A stretch of DNA of 64,000 nucleotides from contig CAZMNY010000009.1 in NCBI GenBank assembly GCA_964567745.1, positions 138,764 to 202,763 on the forward strand, given 5' to 3'. The notes below the pieces were generated by a model. That model had not been told where the DNA came from, searched no databases, and was given only the letters and a program-made list of their open reading frames with translations. Of the stretch, positions 9,153 through 17,486 are shown piece after piece. Positions within the stretch are counted from its first letter, which is position 1. Each line of letters begins with the position of its first letter. This stretch comes from CAZMNY01 sp964567745 (GTDB taxonomy: Bacteria; Planctomycetota; Planctomycetia; Pirellulales; Pirellulaceae). The translations under genes and the position numbers were made by a program.

Positions 9153-10274
9153 CTATTCCGGCTCAACGGTGCCTGGCTTGGCTGGCAGCGATCCAAAGGG
9201 TGGAGTTCCAAAGGGCGGCGGCAGCGGCTTTAGTTGCCCGGGCACTCGCAGCGCCGCGTTCTCCGAAGTCATTAGTGCGACGAACACACTTTGATCGATC
9301 GAGTCGGACAGGAAGCGAGTCGCGCCGCTGACGAAGACCACATTGGCACCCCCCGCGTGAAAGCTGCTGGCCCTGGCGGTCTCGAGCGAATTCGGCGTGT
9401 TGTCGAAGCGCCTATTGAAGCCGAAGACGCGCCCCTTGCCGCTTTCCCAGCGAGCGTTGTCCCACAAGAAAACCAGCTCGGACTCCGTCCCCTCAGACCA
9501 ACGACCGCCCGCCGTATTTTCACTCAGTAACAAAGTCGAATCGGCACCATCTCGTTCTTGAACATACAAGAGTCCGGTACGCAGCGAACCCTCATGTGTG
9601 GCGTCCAAGAACACACCGTTGGCCGGCCAGTCTGGTAGCGCCCGAATCGCCGGCTTCGTTTCATCGCCGCTTTTCGGCGCGGGATCGGGTCGCCCCAGCA
9701 CGATCGCATCGGGCAGGCCGCCGTTGACCACAAAGTGACAGGCTGAGTCGGGAGCATCGGCAGCGACTGGCGTCGCAGGGCACAGAAGCATCGAGATCCT
9801 TGTCGCCGAATCCTTGCCTCGCGTCTCTTCGCTGCCAGCTGGGCCAAACTCATCGAATACACTCGCCCACCTGGCTGGCGACTCTGGCTTGGAATTGGAT
9901 CGAAGATACGGCAGCGTACTGAAGACCCAACCGACGACTCGACTATCCGAGTCGTCTGGCAATTGCCAGTTTCGGTAGCCAGGGAAACTACCGTGTTGCT
10001 GCTCATATTCAAACAAAGCAAAGCCAACAAGCCGCTGATTTCGCTCACAGGCAGCCCGCCGCGACTTGCTTCGCATCTGCAACAAAAAGGGTGCGCCGAG
10101 AATGAACACAATTAAGATCACAAAGATCACCACGACGACCTCGCGGATCGCGACGCCAGCACGGCGAGAAGACACCCCTTTCAGGGGGATCGGCAGCCCG
10201 AACATCCGGTATTTCTTGACAAACAAAGCTACGCCCTGTCGAATGAACCGAGTAAGATAAACACCATAGCCCAT
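9153..10274 (-). CDS. DUF1559-like pseudopilin/secreted protein
   Basis: 373 residues. A hydrophobic helix at about residues 42-67 is preceded by RRAG|VAIRE, a divergent prepilin cleavage site that keeps Gly at -1 and Glu at +5 but lacks the usual FTL. After the helix come SRRAACERNQRLVGFALFEYEQQHGSFP, split here by family logic into the DUF1559 pattern of Arg/Cys, Asn-x-x and HGSFP. The C-terminal part contains FHAGGANVVFVSGATRFLSDSID, matching the DUF1559 ending where H-GG-N and a display strand recur. Such proteins are abundant in Planctomycetota and are thought to be exported by type II secretion/type IV pilus-like machinery. It is divergent from the PilW-like gene that follows. An ATG at 10205 is an alternative start. 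Confidence 0.78.
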   Translation of the reverse strand: MGYGVYLTRFIRQGVALFVKKYRMFGLPIPLKGVSSRRAGVAIREVVVVIFVILIVFILGAPFLLQMRSKSRRAACERNQRLVGFALFEYEQQHGSFPGYRNWQLPDDSDSRVVGWVFSTLPYLRSNSKPESPARWASVFDEFGPAGSEETRGKDSATRISMLLCPATPVAADAPDSACHFVVNGGLPDAIVLGRPDPAPKSGDETKPAIRALPDWPANGVFLDATHEGSLRTGLLYVQERDGADSTLLLSENTAGGRWSEGTESELVFLWDNARWESGKGRVFGFNRRFDNTPNSLETARASSFHAGGANVVFVSGATRFLSDSIDQSVFVALMTSENAALRVPGQLKPLPPPFGTPPFGSLPAKPGTVEPE

Positions 10275-10428
10275 GGATCGGCGTTTTTGCGCTCAGTTCA
10301 TGGGAAAACGCACTTTTGGGGTCACATCCGGACCAGGTTTTCAGCGACTTGGCCCTGCACCGCCATTTCAAGTCGATTTACCCCATTGCTAGCGATATGT
10401 GGTGCTAGCGGAACGAGGAACAGGTGTG

Positions 10429-12336
10429 ATGAACCCCAGCCAAGCCCAATTGCGTCTGCCCATGCGCGCAAATAAGAGAGTCTCGAATCGAATTCGACGC
10501 CGCCGTGGCCTCACGCTCGTCGAGATGCTCGTCGCCACGACGGTCACTTTGCTTCTCGTTCTCGGCATGGCTCAAGCGTTCGCCATGATCGGCACGGGGA
10601 TGGAAAATCGACGCTCCATTCTGCAAATGTCCGGTCAAGTCCGTGGCATCATGATTCAACTGGAAGAGGACCTTCAGGGCATCACAGTGCCGATGAGGCC
10701 TTGGCCAAATCGAGGATCGGGGCATGGCTACGCGGAAGTCTTCGAGGGGATTGGAAACGACGCCGCGGCGCTGCCAGGCTTTATTGAGGTCAGTTCCCTG
10801 TTTGGCGACGTCGACGACCGCTTGGCCTTCACAACTCGACGAGTTGGAACGCCGTTTTTGGGTCAGGTCTTATTGCTCGGAGCCGATGGCGAGTGGGGCG
10901 TTGCCGGCGTGGATGATGACGGCAACGGTATCCAAGGCGACTTGAGTGAAGCGGGTTGGCCGGGCTCGGACGATATGGTGACGATCGAATCCGATGTGGC
11001 CGAGGTGATTTACAACGTACTTTACGAAGAGTCCGATCCGGTCTTGGACGCGGTTGATCAAGGCAGCGGTCCGATTTTGTCTCGCCCCGATCCGGGTCAA
11101 GGCGAAATGAGCCTTCATCGGCGAGCTTTGTTGGTTCGACCTGACTTGGCGATAAACGCGAGTCAATTGATCGGCACGTTCACACTTCCGTCGGCATCGT
11201 CGCCCGATCTTCGCGACGCTTCTCTACACATCAAGCGATTCCTCGCCATGTCCGATATGTCCGTGCGGTTGCGACTGACGGGCGCCGGGCCTTACCAAGT
11301 TCACGTGTTCGCGAATTCGCTTGCGGATCTCACCCATCGCGAAAATCGGTATGCCCACCATCCGGTCATTCGTCGAAGCCGTGCCGGAACGTATTCGACG
11401 GCCACTTACACCTTGGCGCCGGCGATCTCCCGCGCCTTCCCTCACCAGATGGAAGTCGATCCGCTTTACAACGATCCAACTCGAGTCAGCATCACGTCGG
11501 TCGATCAGCGAGTTTCATTCCCCAAGCGCGACAGCACCGACCCGGTTGAGCAACTCCATTATCAACATTACGGAGACCAAGCGGGCGAGACGATCGCGTT
11601 GTCTCAAGTACTGGGCTTTGACATTCGAGTGTTTGACGCCTTGGCTCAAGTCCGCACGAGTCCCGGACCCGACCTTGCTTGGGGCACAGCTGGGCTAGAC
11701 GACAATGACGACGGAACACCTGACAACATTCTCGAAGCCGGCGCGCCGGCTTCAGACGACTCCGAGGCGTTGACGATCCAGTCACCGTTGATTCAGAAAT
11801 GGTTAAGCGTCAACTCGTCCGCAACTTGGGCGCAGTTGAACGGAGCATTCCCTGTTGTCGGCACTGGTGCCTACGTCGATCTCGGCTATGCGAGGCACCT
11901 ACCAGCAGGTCCGATTCGAACCGGCCTGACGATTGGTTTTACCGTTGCCCCGGCTGCTTCGGTCTACACGCCGACGCAATTCTCGACGTTCCCAGCGGCG
12001 ATGCCGCCAACGTATGACACTTGGTCGTATTCCTACGAACAGGACGGAATCGATCAAAACAATGGCCCCATCGTCGATTTGTCGACCAACGGACTCGATG
12101 ACAATGACAACGGAATTATCGACGACGCTGGGGAAGCGACGTTTCGCTTGATTGATGAAGGTCAGAACGGCATTGATGACGACGGCATCAACGGCGTCGA
12201 TGATCCGGGCGAGCGAGAAACCGCGCCGCCTTATGCTTGGCCATTGCGTGGGCTTCAAGTTCGAGTTCGCGTGTACGACGGCAAGACTCGACAAGTTCGT
12301 CAAGGCACCGTTTCTGTCGACTTCATCCCAGAATAA
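10429..12336 (+). CDS. PilW/PulJ-like prepilin with Asp-rich repeats
   Basis: 635 residues from ATG 10429, preferred because GAGGAA lies 8 nt upstream; 10399 is an upstream alternative. A basic leader ends in RRRRG|LTLVEML, the canonical type IV prepilin peptidase site, followed by a hydrophobic helix (about residues 28-52). The exported part carries three Asp/Asn/Gly-rich blocks (GVDDDGNGIQGD, GLDDNDDGTPDN, NGLDDNDNGIIDD with GIDDDGINGVDD) that resemble calcium-binding loops of thrombospondin type 3 or dockerin kind. It is probably a minor pseudopilin or a pilin-anchored surface protein. At 635 residues it is far longer than ordinary PilW (200-350). Calcium binding is inferred from the loops only. 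Confidence 0.82.
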   Translation: MNPSQAQLRLPMRANKRVSNRIRRRRGLTLVEMLVATTVTLLLVLGMAQAFAMIGTGMENRRSILQMSGQVRGIMIQLEEDLQGITVPMRPWPNRGSGHGYAEVFEGIGNDAAALPGFIEVSSLFGDVDDRLAFTTRRVGTPFLGQVLLLGADGEWGVAGVDDDGNGIQGDLSEAGWPGSDDMVTIESDVAEVIYNVLYEESDPVLDAVDQGSGPILSRPDPGQGEMSLHRRALLVRPDLAINASQLIGTFTLPSASSPDLRDASLHIKRFLAMSDMSVRLRLTGAGPYQVHVFANSLADLTHRENRYAHHPVIRRSRAGTYSTATYTLAPAISRAFPHQMEVDPLYNDPTRVSITSVDQRVSFPKRDSTDPVEQLHYQHYGDQAGETIALSQVLGFDIRVFDALAQVRTSPGPDLAWGTAGLDDNDDGTPDNILEAGAPASDDSEALTIQSPLIQKWLSVNSSATWAQLNGAFPVVGTGAYVDLGYARHLPAGPIRTGLTIGFTVAPAASVYTPTQFSTFPAAMPPTYDTWSYSYEQDGIDQNNGPIVDLSTNGLDDNDNGIIDDAGEATFRLIDEGQNGIDDDGINGVDDPGERETAPPYAWPLRGLQVRVRVYDGKTRQVRQGTVSVDFIPE

Positions 12337-12361
12337 CTGCGCAACAAGCCGCCTTAGAAAC

Positions 12362-12886
12362 TTGGCAGTTCACACGATTCATCTTCGCGGCCCATGGACC
12401 GTTTCGCCTCTCGCGCGCACTCGCTGGACAGCCGAAGGCGTCAGTGTCGAGCTCGATAGCCAGAGCGCTGATGAGACTCCGGATGGCGGACAACTTCCCC
12501 CAGGCGGGCAACTCAACCCTGTTGGATCGTGGGCACCGTTGCTGGGCGATTTCTGCGGACGCGTCCTCTACGTGCGCCCATTCCGCCGACCCACTGGAAT
12601 CGACGGAGAGACGGTGTGGCTGGTGGTGGAAGGAGTCGACGCGATGGCGGATGTCGAGCTGAACGGGGAGCCGCTCGGTAGCATCCAAGGCGAGCAGACT
12701 TTGCGAGTCGATATTAGCGGACGGCTTCAGCCGCAGAACCGCTTGGCCCTGACCATCGACCGCCCGGCGATTGACGAACATAGCGCTCCCCTACCCCGTC
12801 CGGTTCAATCTGACCTGTCAGCGGGCGGCCTGATCGGCGGCGCGCGTCTGGAAATCGAATCGCAAGAAAGGACAGGATCAACATGA
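12362..12886 (+). CDS. GH2-like jelly-roll domain protein, probably truncated
   Basis: Up to 174 residues if TTG 12362 is the start; the frame is open further upstream but there it overlaps the PilW-like gene and looks noncoding. The sequence from LRGPWTVSPLAR through FCGRVLYVRPFRRP, VWLVVEGVDAMADVELNG and LRVDISGRLQPQNRLALTID has the pattern of the sugar-binding jelly-roll domain of glycoside hydrolase family 2. There is no catalytic barrel. The last codons (ERTGST and stop) lie inside a dispersed intergenic repeat that starts at 12871, so the natural C-terminus may have been replaced. No ribosome-binding site is obvious. It could be a real small carbohydrate-binding protein or a remnant. 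Confidence 0.5.
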   Translation: MAVHTIHLRGPWTVSPLARTRWTAEGVSVELDSQSADETPDGGQLPPGGQLNPVGSWAPLLGDFCGRVLYVRPFRRPTGIDGETVWLVVEGVDAMADVELNGEPLGSIQGEQTLRVDISGRLQPQNRLALTIDRPAIDEHSAPLPRPVQSDLSAGGLIGGARLEIESQERTGST

Positions 12887-13020
12887 TTGACAGGATACGA
12901 CGGACGGACGGGAAGACGCGAATATCGAATATTGAACAAGGAATGAAGAAGGGAAAGAAAAGACGGAAAGCGCCATGCTTGTTGTCGTCTTCGCGTACTT
13001 CGCGCCTCCGCGTGCCTTCT
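12871..13020. repeat. Composite of three dispersed intergenic repeat motifs
   Basis: Three low-complexity motifs stand in a row: 12871-12897 with GACAGGATCAACATGATTGA and a second acaggat unit, 12921-12944 with AATATCGAATATTGAACAAG, and 12989-13016 with CTTCGCGTACTTCGCGCCTC. From general knowledge these motif types recur as noncoding repeats in many planctomycete and other environmental genomes. The first overlaps the 3' end of the preceding reading frame. No gene is visible here. Confidence 0.55.
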
Positions 13021-13137
13021 TTTTCTTGTTGTCCAAGTAACGAAGAACGCCCCTTTCTGTCGGGCGATCAAAGCATGTTAAGATGTTCGGCTGATCGCTG
13101 AATGGACGGCGATTTCACTGAAACGCGGAGCCTATCG

Positions 13138-14436
13138 ATGAAGCCGATTCAGATTTTCCTCGTATTGTTTGCCCTATTGACGCTTGTCGGCTGTGGAGAT
13201 GGCCAGCCGACCCCCACGCCGTTGGAAAACGCTGAGACGGTAAGCTCAAACACAGCCAAACCAGAAGCACTGAAATCGCCGGAGAAGAAGCAGGTCAAGC
13301 CGGAGAAATCAGATCCGGCGCCGAAGGGCCCGCCGGTTACCGAGGCGCCGCGGCCGCTTAGCGATGAGCAACTGGCGGACGGGTGGATCAGCCTGTTCGA
13401 CGGCGCGACGCTCTATGGCTGGAAAAATAACAACGGGGCCAACTGGCAAGTCGAGAATGGCGCCATCGTCGTCTCGGAAGGCGACGTCGGTCTGCTGACA
13501 ACCACCACTCGTTTCGCCAATTACGAACTGCATCTTGAGTTCAAAAGCGAATTGGGCGCAAACAGCGGCGTCTTCCTGCGCACCCCCAAGGCGCCGAAGG
13601 CTCCCGATGTCGATTGTTACGAACTGAACATTGCCGACGCCGACAATCCATTCCCGACGGGAAGCTTGGTCGGACGACACAAGGTTGAGGGCGATCATCA
13701 CAAGCAAGAGTGGCAAACATTCGACGTTGCGGTCGACGGCGATCGAGTCGTGGTCAAACTAGACGGCGCCGAGGTGCTGAACTATCGCGATCTCAAACCG
13801 CTGAAGAGCGGGCACATTGGACTTCAACTCAACCAAGGGCGAGTTGCCTTTCGCAGTATTCGTTTGAAGCCGCTCGGCGCGAAGTCGATTTTCAACGGCA
13901 AGGACCTCGAGGGCTGGACGGCGCCGGAATCCGAGAGCGTCTTCACGGTCACCGAGGCGGGCGAGCTCAACGTAAAGAACGGTCGCGGCTATTTGGAAAC
14001 GGAAAAACTCTACGCCGATTTTGTATTGCAGCTCGAATGCATCAGCCACGCCAGCGGGCTCAACTCAGGGATCTTCTTCCGCTGCGTGCCCGGTTCGATG
14101 ATGGACGGATACGAAAGTCAAATCCACAATGGATTTAAGAATGGCGATCGACGCGAATCCGTCGATCACGGCACGGGCGGCATTTTCCGTCGACAGAAGG
14201 CTCGCCTGGTTGTCGCCGATGATCTGGTCTGGTTTCACAAGACAATTATCGCCGACGGAGATCACATGGCCGTCTGGGTCAACGGACACCAAGTTTCGGA
14301 TTGGACCGACACGCGAGCTCCCAACGAAAACCCTCGACGCGGACTGCGGACTGAGCCTGGATCGATCATGATTCAAGGCCACGACCCGACGACAGACTTG
14401 TCATTTCGCAACTTGCGGATTGCTGAAACCGACTAG
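13138..14436 (+). CDS. Lipoprotein with two DUF1080 (3-keto-disaccharide hydrolase) domains
   Basis: 432 residues from ATG 13138, with GGAG 7 nt upstream and a lipoprotein signal directly following (MKPIQIFLVLFALLTLVGC, lipobox LVGC). A Lys/Pro/Glu-rich linker leads to two tandem DUF1080 domains, each starting with the family opening: GWISLFDGATLYGW (about residues 82-95) and IFNGKDLEGW (about 248-257). DUF1080 proteins have a concanavalin-like fold and are annotated as 3-keto-disaccharide hydrolases. They are strongly expanded in Planctomycetota. The protein is expected to sit on a membrane facing the periplasm or outside and act on glycans. It is monocistronic. Confidence 0.9.
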   Translation: MKPIQIFLVLFALLTLVGCGDGQPTPTPLENAETVSSNTAKPEALKSPEKKQVKPEKSDPAPKGPPVTEAPRPLSDEQLADGWISLFDGATLYGWKNNNGANWQVENGAIVVSEGDVGLLTTTTRFANYELHLEFKSELGANSGVFLRTPKAPKAPDVDCYELNIADADNPFPTGSLVGRHKVEGDHHKQEWQTFDVAVDGDRVVVKLDGAEVLNYRDLKPLKSGHIGLQLNQGRVAFRSIRLKPLGAKSIFNGKDLEGWTAPESESVFTVTEAGELNVKNGRGYLETEKLYADFVLQLECISHASGLNSGIFFRCVPGSMMDGYESQIHNGFKNGDRRESVDHGTGGIFRRQKARLVVADDLVWFHKTIIADGDHMAVWVNGHQVSDWTDTRAPNENPRRGLRTEPGSIMIQGHDPTTDLSFRNLRIAETD

Positions 14437-14487
14437 CGGACAAGCTGACGTCGAGTCCACTGTCTTCGCGGTTTAAGTCCGAATCGT

Positions 14488-15465
14488 TCACTTCGACGTG
14501 CCGTTGAAGCTCTTCGTCGCTCGCAGACTTGTTTCGCTGACGAAACCACGAAGCTCTTTGGGAAGCGCGAAGTGCACTTCCTCGCGGCGAATCGTGCGGA
14601 GCTCCAACGTCGCGGCGTATTTTTCTCGCAGATAATTGACGCATTCTTGAACGACCGACTCCGGCGCGCTGGCGCCAGCGGTGATGAGGACCGAATCGAC
14701 TTGGTCGAACCAGCGATCATCGATGTCGGCGGCGCCGTCAATCAAATAAGCCGGCGGACCGCCGTCGTTCGCCAATTCTTTGAGCCGTTGGCTATTCGAA
14801 CTATTCTGGCTGCCTAGAACGAGCACGACGTCGGCCTCGGGGGCAAGCATCCGCACCGCTTCTTGCCGGTTTTGCGTGGCGTAACAAATGTCGTCCTTGG
14901 CGGGTCCCTCGATGGCGGGAAAGCGCCGTTTCAGATGATCGATGATGCAGTTCGCATCGTCCACGGACAATGTTGTCTGAGTCAGATAGGCCATCTTGTC
15001 AGTGTCCGCGACCTCGAGCCGCTCGACGTCTTCCGGTGTCTCGACCAGCACGATCGCCTCCGGCGCTTCGCCCATGGTGCCGATCACTTCGTCGTGGCCC
15101 TGATGACCGATCAACACAATCGTGCGACCCTCGCGAGCAAATCGGATCGCCTCCAAATGCACTTTTGTGACCAGTGGACAGGTCGCGTCGATCGTCCGTA
15201 GATCGCGTTTTCGCGCTGCTTCCCGAATCGCCGGCGAAATCCCATGGGCGGAAAACAGCAATGTCGATCCGACTGGGACGTCGGTGACATCGTTGACAAA
15301 GCAGGCGCCCCGATCACGAAATGTCTCGACAACGTATTTGTTGTGGACGATTTCGTGATAAACGTAGATCGGCGTGCCGAACGCCTCGATCGCCAACTCA
15401 AGGCTCTCAATGGCCATATTGACGCCGGCACAAAAGCCGCGAGGTGCGGCAAGCATGATTCTCAT
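14488..15465 (-). CDS. ispH: 4-hydroxy-3-methylbut-2-enyl diphosphate reductase
   Basis: 325 residues, close to the usual IspH length. It opens with MRIMLAAPRGFCAGV, and the three [4Fe-4S] ligands are visible: Cys12, Cys near 95 in DATCPLVTKVH and Cys near 193 in ICYATQNRQ. The substrate residues HEIVHNKYV, GHQGHDEVIGTMGE and ITAGASAPE are intact. It catalyses the last step of the MEP pathway, giving IPP and DMAPP for the isoprenoid genes of this window. AAGGAG precedes the start by 11 nt. It is divergent from the hpnCDE operon, so precursor supply and squalene synthesis face each other across about 216 nt. Confidence 0.97.
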   Translation of the reverse strand: MRIMLAAPRGFCAGVNMAIESLELAIEAFGTPIYVYHEIVHNKYVVETFRDRGACFVNDVTDVPVGSTLLFSAHGISPAIREAARKRDLRTIDATCPLVTKVHLEAIRFAREGRTIVLIGHQGHDEVIGTMGEAPEAIVLVETPEDVERLEVADTDKMAYLTQTTLSVDDANCIIDHLKRRFPAIEGPAKDDICYATQNRQEAVRMLAPEADVVLVLGSQNSSNSQRLKELANDGGPPAYLIDGAADIDDRWFDQVDSVLITAGASAPESVVQECVNYLREKYAATLELRTIRREEVHFALPKELRGFVSETSLRATKSFNGTSK

Positions 15466-15681
15466 TATCGGTCTGTCTCCTTAGACTTATCTTATGGCAT
15501 CGACTCAAATGCGGCGAGACGATGTAACTCATTGTGGAGCTACAGGCCGTTCGACCGAACGAGACTCGCCAGCGCGGTGCTGTTCACTGAACGCCGCCCC
15601 CCGCGAGTCGCAGCGATTAGCGCAACTCCAATTCCGCATGTGTTAGAGCACTCGATTAAAGAAACGTCGGCGGTTTCCCGA

Positions 15682-16614
15682 ATGTCACGCGATTTCGACG
15701 CTCAACTCGCCGCGTTCGGCCCAGAGAGCCATTGGCCTCCCTTCACCCTAGAAACCGCCCAAAAGTTCTGCCGACAGCTGGGCACCGGCCACTATGAGAA
15801 TTTCTTGGTCGCCTCGTTCCTCCTCCCCAAAGCGATTCGCCAAGACATCCACACGATCTACGCCTATTGCCGCTGGGCCGATGACCTTGCGGATGAATTT
15901 GAATCGAGCGACGAGAGTCTGCGGCTACTGGACTGGTGGGAAAAAGAACTGGATGGCTGCCTTGGCGATCCGCAGCACCCGGTGTTCATTGCCTTGGGAG
16001 AGCTCGTCCGTCGACGCGACCTGCCGACAACGCCATTTCACGACTTACTGGTCGCGTTTCGTCGAGATCAACAAACGACCCGTTACGAGACGGTAGACGA
16101 CCTGCTCGAGTACTGCCGCTACTCGGCAAACCCAGTTGGCCAAATCATCCTGCACCTTGGCGATTGCTGGACGGAACAAAACGCAATCAACTCCGATCAG
16201 ATTTGCACAGCTTTGCAACTGGTTAACCTTTGGCAAGATATATCGCGCGATTTCCGTATCGGCCGAATCTACTTGCCTCGTGAGTCGATGGCGGAGTTTG
16301 GCGTTTCGATCGAAAGTTTCCCAATGACTTCGGCAACTCCGCAATTTCGCCGTATGCTCGAATCCCTTGTCACTCAGGCGGAATCGATGTTCGACGGGGG
16401 GGAGCTGCTCACGACTCACTTGCCAAATTGGTTGAGAACCGATGTGGAGCTCTTCGTGGCGGGAGGTCGGGCTGTTATCGATGCAATTCGAGCGCAAGAT
16501 CACGACGTTTGGACGAGACGACCCGTGGTTGGCAAGCGACGAAAACTGATGCTCTTGTCCGCCGCGGTAACTCGGCATTGGCGGCGACGATTGTTCGGAG
16601 GCGAGCGCGCATGA
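15682..16614 (+). CDS. hpnC: Squalene synthase-like hydroxysqualene synthase HpnC
   Basis: 310 residues from ATG 15682; upstream in-frame codons lie over the ispH promoter side and look noncoding. The first aspartate motif is in YCRWADDLADEF and the second is in LVNLWQDISRDFRIGRIYLP. The order hpnC-hpnD-hpnE is the established three-enzyme route from farnesyl diphosphate to squalene, in which HpnC converts presqualene diphosphate to hydroxysqualene. The stop overlaps the next start (ATGA at 16611-16614), indicating translational coupling. Confidence 0.94.
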   Translation: MSRDFDAQLAAFGPESHWPPFTLETAQKFCRQLGTGHYENFLVASFLLPKAIRQDIHTIYAYCRWADDLADEFESSDESLRLLDWWEKELDGCLGDPQHPVFIALGELVRRRDLPTTPFHDLLVAFRRDQQTTRYETVDDLLEYCRYSANPVGQIILHLGDCWTEQNAINSDQICTALQLVNLWQDISRDFRIGRIYLPRESMAEFGVSIESFPMTSATPQFRRMLESLVTQAESMFDGGELLTTHLPNWLRTDVELFVAGGRAVIDAIRAQDHDVWTRRPVVGKRRKLMLLSAAVTRHWRRRLFGGERA

Positions 16615-17465
16615 CAAGCCCCGCCGACAGCTACCGACTTTGCGAGCGTCTTTCCCGGCGATCGGCGTCGAGTTTCTACTGGAGTTTTTGGCTGCTGCCT
16701 AAACTCAAGCGTCGGTCGATGTGCGCGCTGTATGCATTTTCGCGCAAATCGGATGATCTCGCAGACGATGAATTGCACAATGTTGGCGAACGACGCCAAG
16801 CACTTGCCAAATGGCGCGGCAATTTCGAGTCGGCACTTGCTGGCGACGATATGCGAGACCCATTGCTTCCCGCCATTTGCGACACGGTAAACCGGTTTCG
16901 CGTCCCGCAATCATTGCTGCTCGACGTGATCGCTGGCGTCGAAATGGACCTCGAGAATCCTCGCTTCGAAGACTTCGAGCAACTCAGCGGCTACTGCCGA
17001 CTTGTCGCCTCCGCCGTGGGCATCGCCTGCCTCCATATTTGGGGATTCAACGACGACAGCGAACTCGTGCGACAAGGTGCGGACGCTTGCGGCATCGCGT
17101 TTCAGCTCACCAACATTTTGAGGGATCTTAAGGAAGACGCGGAACGAGGCCGGTGTTATTTGCCCAGAAACGAGATCGAAAAGTTCGGCTGCGACGAAGC
17201 GATGATCCGAGAAGCTAAAATGTCCGATGAATTCCGCCAACTGATGCGATTTCAGGTCGAGCGAGCCAAAGGGCTGTTCCAACAGGCTTTGACAATTCGC
17301 CCTTATATTCATCGAGACGGAAAACGAATGTTCGACATGATGGTAGCCACGTACCGTACCTTACTTGCCGAAATCGAACGCAACGATGGCGATGTGTTTT
17401 CCCGGCGTATACGACTCAGCTTGCCCAAAAAGCTCGCCATCGCTTTGCGCTCGTTCACGCCCTAA
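16611..17465 (+). CDS. hpnD: Presqualene diphosphate synthase HpnD
   Basis: 284 residues from ATG 16611, overlapping the hpnC stop by 4 nt; earlier in-frame codons lie inside hpnC. It shows the trans-isoprenyl diphosphate synthase head-to-head motifs: YAFSRKSDDLADDE and QLTNILRDLKEDAERGRCYL. The latter matches HpnD rather than HpnC. It condenses two farnesyl diphosphates to presqualene diphosphate. It belongs to the hpnCDE operon with 21 nt to hpnE. Confidence 0.95.
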   Translation: MTSPADSYRLCERLSRRSASSFYWSFWLLPKLKRRSMCALYAFSRKSDDLADDELHNVGERRQALAKWRGNFESALAGDDMRDPLLPAICDTVNRFRVPQSLLLDVIAGVEMDLENPRFEDFEQLSGYCRLVASAVGIACLHIWGFNDDSELVRQGADACGIAFQLTNILRDLKEDAERGRCYLPRNEIEKFGCDEAMIREAKMSDEFRQLMRFQVERAKGLFQQALTIRPYIHRDGKRMFDMMVATYRTLLAEIERNDGDVFSRRIRLSLPKKLAIALRSFTP

Positions 17466-17486
17466 GCCGCTTGCATAAAGAGTTCC

